64,000 bases of DNA from the NCBI RefSeq assembly GCF_031432425.1, contig NZ_JAVKPH010000001.1, positions 248,001 through 312,000 of the forward strand, given 5' to 3'. This DNA comes from Ruixingdingia sedimenti. Its GTDB lineage: Bacteria; Pseudomonadota; Alphaproteobacteria; Rhodobacterales; Rhodobacteraceae. The position numbers were made by a program, and so were the translations under genes. Positions 58,103-64,000 of the stretch are shown here, one piece after another (the first letter of the stretch is position 1; each line of letters opens with the position of its first letter). Below the pieces are notes generated by a model that saw only the letters and a program-made list of their open reading frames with translations, had not been told where the DNA came from and ran no database searches.

Positions 58103-58650
58103 CACTTCTTCCTTTCCAGCACGTCGGGCCGCGTTTCCAGCGCGGCGATCACGCGCTGCGCCATGTCCTCGACACTGACCCCCGGCAGGCTGTCCACCGC
58201 CAGATCGGCCAGCGCATAGACCGGCGCGCGCGCCTCCAGCAGGCCGCGCAGGGTTTCGCGGGGGTTTTCGGTGCGCAGCAGCGGGCGGGTGTTCTTGTGG
58301 CGCACGCGCTGCCACAGCAGGTCCAGATCCGCACGCAGCCAGACCGACACCCCGGCCGCGGCGATGGCCTGCCGGTTGCCCTCGGCCAGAAACGCGCCGC
58401 CGCCCGTGGACAGCACCCCGGGGCGCTCGTGCAGAAGCCGCGCCAGCACCTGCGCCTCTTTGCGGCGAAAGAACGCCTCGCCGTCGCGGGCGAAGATTTC
58501 CGGGATCGACATGTTGGCGGCCTTGACGATCTCGTCATCCGAATCGGTGAAGCGCACGCCGAGGATCCTGGCCAGCATCGTGCCCACCGCGGTCTTGCCT
58601 GCCCCCATCATGCCCACCAGCACGACCGGCTTCTTCAACTGCCACTTCAC
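58102..58650 (-). CDS. aroK: Shikimate kinase
   Basis: 182 residues from a GTG (protein MKWQLKKPVVLVGM). Walker A GMMGAGKTAVG, DSDDEIVKAA, GGGAF, and the lid RHKNTRPLL. Phosphorylates shikimate. A TTG four codons later (MKKPVV), after AAGGTG, is an alternative start; the frame upstream to 59403 is a shadow. Confidence 0.94.
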   Translation of the reverse strand: MKWQLKKPVVLVGMMGAGKTAVGTMLARILGVRFTDSDDEIVKAANMSIPEIFARDGEAFFRRKEAQVLARLLHERPGVLSTGGGAFLAEGNRQAIAAAGVSVWLRADLDLLWQRVRHKNTRPLLRTENPRETLRGLLEARAPVYALADLAVDSLPGVSVEDMAQRVIAALETRPDVLERKK

Positions 58651-58797
58651 CTTGGCAGGTCCCCTGATCTGGTTTGTCCGTGTTCTGAATGGCGTGATCT
58701 TCGGCAAAAGACCATATATAAACGTCAGCAGGCCGCGCCGCAGAGCCCCGGGAAACGGGCGGGCGGGCCAGGGCAGTCGGGAAGCGGAGAACAGGCG

Positions 58798-58989
58798 ATG
58801 CGGGCGATCAAACTCATTGTGGCTCTGGTGGTGTTGGGCGCGGTGGCGCTGGTGGGCTATGCCTATCTGGCCGACATGCGCCCCGAACAGCGCGAGATCA
58901 CCCGCCCGCTGGACATCCCGGGCCAATCCGCGCCGCCCGCCCCGGCCCCCGCCCCGGCCCCCGCGCAGGGCGCGGCCGATGGGAACTGA
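58798..58989 (+). CDS. Small single-span membrane protein
   Basis: 63 residues: MRAIKLIVALVVLGAVALVG is an N-terminal membrane span; the tail is proline/alanine-rich (PAPAPAPAPAQ). Start after GGAGAA. It overlaps the next gene by 11 bases, so the two are coupled. Unrecognised family. Confidence 0.7.
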   Translation: MRAIKLIVALVVLGAVALVGYAYLADMRPEQREITRPLDIPGQSAPPAPAPAPAPAQGAADGN

Positions 58990-60568
58990 ACCTGCCGCCC
59001 GCGGCCTGATGCGGCGCGGCGCGCTGGCGGCGTTCCTGCTGGCCGCCGCCCCGGCGGGGGCGGAGGCGCCCCTGTCGGCGATCGACTGGCTGTCGGAATC
59101 GGTATCCCCGGGTGCCGCCCCCCCGCCCGGCCGCCGCGCGCCGGTGGAGGAGCCGCCCAAGGCCAACGGCAGCCCGGTGGAGGATATCGCGACCAGCGTC
59201 CTGGGCGCCGCCACGCCCGATGCGGCGGGCCTGTTGCCGGCGGCGGCGACGGGGCTGCCGCGCGATCTGTGGGGGGCCTCGACCACCGCCGACCTGATCG
59301 CGCTCATCGGGCAGGACCGGGCCGACCTGCTGCCCGCCGAACGCGACCTCTTGGCGCTGCTGCTTCTGGCCGAACTCGACCCGCCGCACGATTCCGCCGG
59401 CAAGGGCGCGATGCTGCTGGCGCGGGTGGACCGGCTTCTGACGATGGGGATGCTGGATCAGGCGCAGGCGCTGATCGCGGTGGCGGGCGACGGCGGGGCC
59501 GCGCATGGGGGGGCGGAACTGTTCCGGCGCAGCTTCGACGTGGCCCTGCTGATCGGGACCGAGGATGCCAGCTGCGCCCAGTTGCGCCACACGCCGGGCA
59601 TCGCCCCCACCTATCCCGCGCGCATCTTCTGTCTGGCGCGCGGCGGCGACTGGGGGGCGGCGGCGCTGACGCTGACCTCTGCCCGCGCCATCGGCGAGAT
59701 TTCCGACGAGGAGGACGCGATCCTGTCGCGCTTTCTCGACCCCGACCTGTTCGAGGGCGAACCGCCCCTGCCGCCGCCGCAGCGGGTGACGCCGCTGATC
59801 TGGCGCATCTACGAGGCGATCGGGGAACCCCTGCCCACCAACACGCTGCCGCTCGCCTTCGCCCATGCCGACCTGCGCCCCACCACCGGCTGGAAGGGCC
59901 AGATCGAGGCGGCCGAACGGCTGGCCCGCGCCGGGGCGGTGGAACCCACGCGGCTTTTCGCGCTTTATGGCGAACGGCTGCGCGCGGCCTCGGGCGGGGT
60001 GTGGGAACGGGTCGAGGCGATCCAGCGGTTCGACACCGCCCTGCGCGCGGGCGATGCGGCGGCGGTGGCGGCCACCCTGCCCCGGGCCTGGGCGCTGATG
60101 CAGGAGGCGGAACTGGAGGTCCCCTTCGCCGAACAATACGGCGAGGCGATGCTGGCCCTGCCGCTGGCCCCCGAGGCCACGGCGATGGCCTGGCGCGTGG
60201 CGCTGCTGTCGCCGGGCTACGAGGGCGCGGCGCAGGCGCGCATGCCCGCCACCGCCGAAGAGGCGTTCCTGGCCGGGCTCGCCCGCGGGTCGGTCGCGGG
60301 GCTGGTGGCGCCCGGCAATCTGGGCCGCGCCATCGCCCCCGCCTTTTCCGCCGCGCCGGATGCGACCCGCGCCCCCGATCTTGCCGCCCTTCTGGCCGAA
60401 AACCGGCGCGGAGAGGCGATCCTGCGCGCCATCGACCGGGTGTCGGCGGGGGCGGCGGGCGAATTGCGGATGGTGGCCGAGGGGCTCGCGCTCTGGCGGC
60501 AACTGGGGCTCGAATCCGCGGCGCGGCGCACGGCGCTGCAACTGCTGCTGCTGGACCGGCGGGGATAG
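58979..60568 (+). CDS. Exported hypothetical protein upstream of xerD
   Basis: 529 residues. Signal-like N-terminus (LMRRGALAAFLLAAAPAGAE), then a proline-rich stretch and a mainly helical, alanine/leucine-rich body (ERDLLALLLLAELDPP, LTMGMLDQAQALIAVAG) with repeats of paired helices that suggest a TPR-like solenoid. Start ATG at 58979 or MRRGAL at 59009. No enzyme motif seen. Two bases before xerD; its place in Rhodobacteraceae between aroK and xerD is recalled, not checked. Confidence 0.7.
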   Translation: MGTEPAARGLMRRGALAAFLLAAAPAGAEAPLSAIDWLSESVSPGAAPPPGRRAPVEEPPKANGSPVEDIATSVLGAATPDAAGLLPAAATGLPRDLWGASTTADLIALIGQDRADLLPAERDLLALLLLAELDPPHDSAGKGAMLLARVDRLLTMGMLDQAQALIAVAGDGGAAHGGAELFRRSFDVALLIGTEDASCAQLRHTPGIAPTYPARIFCLARGGDWGAAALTLTSARAIGEISDEEDAILSRFLDPDLFEGEPPLPPPQRVTPLIWRIYEAIGEPLPTNTLPLAFAHADLRPTTGWKGQIEAAERLARAGAVEPTRLFALYGERLRAASGGVWERVEAIQRFDTALRAGDAAAVAATLPRAWALMQEAELEVPFAEQYGEAMLALPLAPEATAMAWRVALLSPGYEGAAQARMPATAEEAFLAGLARGSVAGLVAPGNLGRAIAPAFSAAPDATRAPDLAALLAENRRGEAILRAIDRVSAGAAGELRMVAEGLALWRQLGLESAARRTALQLLLLDRRG

Positions 60569-60570
60569 CC

Positions 60571-61527
60571 ATGCAGGACGCGCCGATGGACCGCTGGATT
60601 TCCACCTTCCTTCAGGCGCAATCCGCCGAACGGGGGGCCGCGCGCAACACGCTGCTGGCCTATGGCCGCGATCTGGCGGATTTCGCCGGATGGCTGGCGC
60701 AGCGGGGCCTGCATTTCGCCACCGCCGCGCGCGAGGATGTCGAGGGCTATCTGATCGGCTGCGACGCCGAAGGGCTTTCCACCGCCACCCGCGCCCGGCG
60801 GCTGTCGGCGATCCGCCAGCTTTACCGTTTCGCCCATGACGAGGGCTGGCGCGACAGCGACCCGGCGATCCGCCTCAAGGGCCCCGGCCGCGCCCGCCGC
60901 CTGCCCGGCACGCTGAGCCTGCGGCAGGTCGAGGCGCTGATCGCCGCCGCGCGCGACCACAGCCGCGATGCCGACCGCAGGCGCAACATCTGCCTGCTGG
61001 AACTGCTGTTCGCCACCGGCATGCGGGTGTCGGAACTGGTGGAACTGCCGGTGGCGGCGGTGCGGGGCGACCCGCGGATGGTGCTGGTGCGCGGCAAGGG
61101 CGGCAAGGAACGGATGGTGCCGCTGTCCGCCCCCGCCCGCGCGGCGCTGGCCGACTGGCTGGCCGAACGCGACGCGGCGGAGGGCGCGGCGCGGCGCAAG
61201 TCGCGGTTCCTCTTCCCCTCGCGCAGCGCGGCGGGGCATTTCACGCGCGAGGGGTTTCATGCGCTGCTCAAGCAGCTGGCGCTGGCCGCGGGGTTGAACC
61301 CGGCAGAGGTCAGCCCCCACAAGCTGCGCCATGCCTTCGCCACGCAACTGCTGGAAGGCGGGGCCGACCTGCGGGTGATCCAGACGCTTCTGGGCCATGC
61401 CGATATCGCCACGACAGAGATCTACACCCATGTCGCCACCGACCGGCTGCGCGACCTGGTGCTCGACCACCACCCGCTGGCGCGCGCCAGTACGCCCCCC
61501 GCCGGGGGAAAAGGGCAGGTTTCTTGA
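60571..61527 (+). CDS. xerD: Tyrosine recombinase XerD
   Basis: 318 residues, full length. Catalytic residues R152 (GMRVSEL), K176 (RGKGGKER), H250 and R253 (HKLRHAF), H276 (LLGHADI) and nucleophile Y285 (TTEIYTH), all present. With XerC resolves chromosome dimers at dif. No dif site was recognised nearby. Starts at MQDAPMDRWI. Confidence 0.93.
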   Translation: MQDAPMDRWISTFLQAQSAERGAARNTLLAYGRDLADFAGWLAQRGLHFATAAREDVEGYLIGCDAEGLSTATRARRLSAIRQLYRFAHDEGWRDSDPAIRLKGPGRARRLPGTLSLRQVEALIAAARDHSRDADRRRNICLLELLFATGMRVSELVELPVAAVRGDPRMVLVRGKGGKERMVPLSAPARAALADWLAERDAAEGAARRKSRFLFPSRSAAGHFTREGFHALLKQLALAAGLNPAEVSPHKLRHAFATQLLEGGADLRVIQTLLGHADIATTEIYTHVATDRLRDLVLDHHPLARASTPPAGGKGQVS

Positions 61528-61650
61528 CCCTGCGCAGGATTTGCGCTATGGGCGCTTGGCAGGGCGGTTTTCCGCCCCATCCGATGCCGGGGCGCACGGA
61601 CCAAGGCGTCCCTTATACCTGCGGTCCGATGCCGCATCTCAAGGACGCCG

Positions 61651-63150
61651 ATGACCAAGTTTTCCGACCTGAATCTGGACCCGCTGGTCCTGAAAGCCGT
61701 GGCCGAAGCAGGCTACGAAACCCCCACGCCGATCCAGGCGCAGGCGATCCCCCATGCGCTGGAGGGCCGCGATGTCCTGGGCATCGCCCAGACCGGCACC
61801 GGCAAGACGGCCAGCTTCACGCTGCCGATGATCACGCTGCTGTCCAAGGGCCGCGCCCGGGCACGGATGCCGCGCAGCCTCGTGCTGGCGCCGACGCGGG
61901 AACTGGCCGCGCAGGTGGCGGAGAACTTCGACACCTACGCCAAGCACACCAAGCTGACCAAGGCGCTGCTGATCGGCGGCGTGTCGTTCAAGGAACAGGA
62001 TCTGCTGATCGACCGCGGCGTCGATGTGCTGATCGCCACCCCGGGCCGGCTGCTCGATCATTTCGAGCGCGGGAAACTGCTGCTGACCGGCGTGCAGATC
62101 ATGGTGGTGGACGAGGCCGACCGGATGCTCGACATGGGCTTCATCCCCGACATCGAACGCATCTTCCAACTGACCCCCTTCACCCGGCAGACGCTGTTCT
62201 TCAGCGCCACCATGGCGCCGGAAATCGAGCGGATCACCAACACCTTCCTGACCAACCCCGCCAAGATCGAGGTGGCGCGGCAGGCCACCACGTCAGAGAC
62301 CATCGAACAGCGGCTGGTCGCCTTCGCCCCCTCGCGGCGTGACCGGGCGTTCGGGGAAAAGCGCGCCATGCTGCGCGCGCTGATCACCGCAGAGGGCGAG
62401 GGCTGCACCAACGCGATCATCTTCTGCAACCGCAAGATGGATGTGGATGTGGTCGCCAAGTCGCTGAAGGCGCACGGTTTCAACGCCGCCCCCATCCATG
62501 GCGACCTGGACCAGAGCCAGCGGATGCGCACGCTGGACGATTTCCGCGAGGGCACGCTGCGGCTTCTGGTGGCCAGCGACGTGGCGGCGCGCGGGCTCGA
62601 CATTCCGGCGGTCAGCCATGTGTTCAACTTCGACGTGCCGAGCCATTCCGAGGATTACGTCCACCGCATCGGCCGCACGGGCCGCGCGGGCCGCAAGGGC
62701 GTGGCCGTGACCATCGCCACCCCGGCGGACGACAAGTACCTGGGCCAGATCGAGGCGCTGATCAAGCGCGAGATCCCCCGCGCCCCGGTGCCCGAGATCA
62801 CCTTCGACGACCGCCCCGACCGCGGCGACCGCCCGGCGCGCGGCCGGCACGGCGACCGGGACCGGGACCGGGATCGCCCGGCCCGGGGGGAACGCAGCGA
62901 CCGGCGCACCGCCCCGCGCACCGAACCGCAGCAGCAACCCGTTGCCGCCCCGGCGCCTGCCCCGCAACCCGCCGCCGAGGACACCCCGCGCCCGCCGCGC
63001 CGCGACGACCGCCGCCGCGACAGCCGGCACGACCGCGACGACACGCCCGTGGTGGGCATGGGCGACCACATGCCGGAATTCCTGACCCGCAGCTTCGCCC
63101 GCCCGGCCGCCGTCAATGCGGAACCGGACACGGAAACCGCCGCGGGCTGA
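61651..63150 (+). CDS. DEAD-box RNA helicase, RhlE-like
   Basis: 499 residues. Q motif ETPTPIQAQAIP, Walker A AQTGTGKT, PTREL, DEAD (VVDEADRMLD), SAT (FFSATM), and HRIGRTGR in the second domain. The C-terminal ~110 residues are rich in Arg/Asp/Gly repeats (DRGDRPARGRHGDRDRDR) that bind RNA, ending VVGMGDHMPEFLTRSF. Function in ribosome assembly or RNA decay likely. Intergenic 61528-61650 shows no clear promoter. Confidence 0.95.
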   Translation: MTKFSDLNLDPLVLKAVAEAGYETPTPIQAQAIPHALEGRDVLGIAQTGTGKTASFTLPMITLLSKGRARARMPRSLVLAPTRELAAQVAENFDTYAKHTKLTKALLIGGVSFKEQDLLIDRGVDVLIATPGRLLDHFERGKLLLTGVQIMVVDEADRMLDMGFIPDIERIFQLTPFTRQTLFFSATMAPEIERITNTFLTNPAKIEVARQATTSETIEQRLVAFAPSRRDRAFGEKRAMLRALITAEGEGCTNAIIFCNRKMDVDVVAKSLKAHGFNAAPIHGDLDQSQRMRTLDDFREGTLRLLVASDVAARGLDIPAVSHVFNFDVPSHSEDYVHRIGRTGRAGRKGVAVTIATPADDKYLGQIEALIKREIPRAPVPEITFDDRPDRGDRPARGRHGDRDRDRDRPARGERSDRRTAPRTEPQQQPVAAPAPAPQPAAEDTPRPPRRDDRRRDSRHDRDDTPVVGMGDHMPEFLTRSFARPAAVNAEPDTETAAG

Positions 63151-63172
63151 CATCGGCAAGGATCGGAAAGCC

Positions 63173-63204
63173 AAAGGGGGCAGCCGCAATGGCCGCCCCC
63201 TTTT
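63173..63204 (+). terminator. Terminator of the DEAD-box helicase gene
   Basis: AAAGGGGGCAGCC and GGCCGCCCCCTTT (one mismatch, loop GCAAT) ending in TTTT. Confidence 0.88.
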
Positions 63205-63228
63205 CGCATTCCGGCAGCGGATGGCGGT

Positions 63229-63473
63229 GCCGGGCGGGAACAGGAAACGCACCGCGTTTCCCCCGCCCGTTCGCGCGAGGCTGTCGTTAGGGGCGGAGAT
63301 GCCGGGAACACCGGCTAGGCCAGCGCCTGCCCCGGCGGGCGAGTAGCGCCCGCCATGGGCGAGGCGGGCGCTGGCCGGGGGGCTTTGAGCCCCCGGCCGG
63401 GGCAACTCCATCTGCATCGCTATGGCGAAGGCACGCGCCTTCGCCAGCCCGGCGGCGGGATCGAATGCCGATC
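63229..63473 (+). repeat. Dispersed repeat family 1, copy D (longest)
   Basis: Starts CGGGCGGGAACAGGAAACGC, ends after GGCGAAGGCACGCGCCTTCG and CGAATGCCGATCCG; very close to copy A with an extra GGCGGGCGAGTAGCGCCCGCC stem. Fills most of the 327-base gap before the RNase J gene. Confidence 0.8.
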
Positions 63474-63477
63474 CGCC

Positions 63478-64000
63478 CTACCCTTCGGCCAAGCGGCTGA
63501 CCACCACCGTCACCTCGGGCTTCTTGCCGATTTCCTCCATCGTCACCTGCCGCACGACGCGGCGGATGGCGTCGTCCAGCCGGCCGTCGTCGCGCAGGAT
63601 CTTGGCGGGCACGGTTTCGAGGAACCCGGCCAGTTCCTCCTCCAGCGCCGCCAGCAGCGCGCGGCCGGTGCGCCCGTTTTCCGGCAGGCCGTCGATCTCG
63701 GCCCAGGGCTCGCCCAGGGGCTCGTCGCCTTCGTCGAGGATCAGCGTCACCAGCACATGGCCGTTCAGCGCCAGCCGGATCCGGTCGCGCACCACGCCGT
63801 CCAGCGCCCCGATCAGGACCGAGCCGTCCAGATAGATGCGGCCCGTTTCGATATATTCCACGACCTCGGGCAGATCGCCGGTCAGGTCCAGCATCATGCC
63901 GTTGGTCGCGACCTCGGCCGCGATCCCCGCCGCCTCTGCCAACCGGGCATGTTCGCGCAGGTGGCGGTGTTCGCCATGCTGCGGGATCAGCATCGCGGGC
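63478..64000 (-). CDS. rnj: Ribonuclease J, C-terminal part (runs off right edge)
   Basis: The last ~173 residues are in the window. PQHGEHRHLREHARLAEAAG is the final metallo-beta-lactamase/beta-CASP segment (the PVHGEPRHL motif of RNase J), followed by the C-terminal domain (VRDRIRLALNGHVLVTLILD, AIRRVVRQVTMEEIGKKPEV). RNase J is a 5' exo- and endonuclease of mRNA and rRNA maturation. The 5' end and the catalytic HxHxDH motif lie beyond the window. Confidence 0.85.
   Translation of the reverse strand, partial: PAMLIPQHGEHRHLREHARLAEAAGIAAEVATNGMMLDLTGDLPEVVEYIETGRIYLDGSVLIGALDGVVRDRIRLALNGHVLVTLILDEGDEPLGEPWAEIDGLPENGRTGRALLAALEEELAGFLETVPAKILRDDGRLDDAIRRVVRQVTMEEIGKKPEVTVVVSRLAEG

Noticed and set aside
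1..64000. CRISPR arrays, tRNA/rRNA genes, prophage or insertion sequences
   Set aside because: No regularly spaced direct repeats, cloverleaf-like genes, transposases or phage structural genes were recognised on reading both strands; a dedicated scan was not possible here.

Overview
The window is high-GC DNA that reads as the chromosome of an alphaproteobacterium, most likely family Rhodobacteraceae. This rests on gene content and order (ssb beside a site-2 protease, xerD next to aroK-aroB, rplM-rpsI, eno, mfd), a HemB of the type lacking the zinc cysteines, a Fur/Mur-like regulator, and frequent ATGA start/stop coupling. No species call is made. No rRNA, tRNA, CRISPR array, phage or insertion sequence was recognised.

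Positions 1 to about 33,530 form one large accessory catabolic region. It holds a TRAP transporter (dctPQM, running off the left edge), a LuxR-type regulator, five cytochrome P450s with a single [2Fe-2S] ferredoxin and one ferredoxin reductase, an epoxide hydrolase, a second alpha/beta hydrolase with a non-canonical nucleophile elbow, four short-chain dehydrogenases, an iron-type alcohol dehydrogenase, and a three-subunit molybdenum hydroxylase. It also holds small helper-type proteins (SnoaL/NTF2-like, NIPSNAP, EthD, DUF3237, a mandelonitrile-lyase-like cupin), a complete branched-chain-amino-acid-type ABC importer (livHMGF plus binding protein) and a second, lone TRAP binding protein. No CoA ligase, thiolase or ring-cleavage dioxygenase is present, so the region looks like a peripheral oxidation module for a compound I cannot name. 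Most of its transcription units carry the same palindrome in the promoter region, GTCCCC-N6-GGGGAC, often extended by GTCT. This suggests a single regulon, plausibly run by the local LuxR protein.

Positions 33,789 to 37,011 hold an Anbu/proteasome-type protease, then a metallo-beta-lactamase exonuclease translationally coupled to an ATP-dependent DNA ligase homologue. The ligase homologue has an open frame but has lost the catalytic lysine and the other adenylation motifs, so it looks like a retained pseudo-ligase.

Positions 37,048 to 64,000 are mostly core genome. They hold a spermidine/putrescine-type ABC transporter without its binding protein, rpsI-rplM, an M20 amidohydrolase, a Fur-family regulator, an EamA transporter, eno, mfd, hemB, a SYLF lipoprotein, a MobA-like nucleotidyltransferase and an AraC regulator. 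After these come a lytic transglycosylase, ssb, a site-2 protease, aroB-aroK, two coupled genes of unknown function, xerD, a DEAD-box helicase and the 3' end of an RNase J gene.

Three dispersed intergenic repeat families are visible. One is a roughly 160-245 bp element bounded by two hairpins (four copies). One is a roughly 80-190 bp inverted-repeat element placed mainly between converging genes (eight copies, probably bidirectional terminators). One is an exact 46 bp repeat (two copies).
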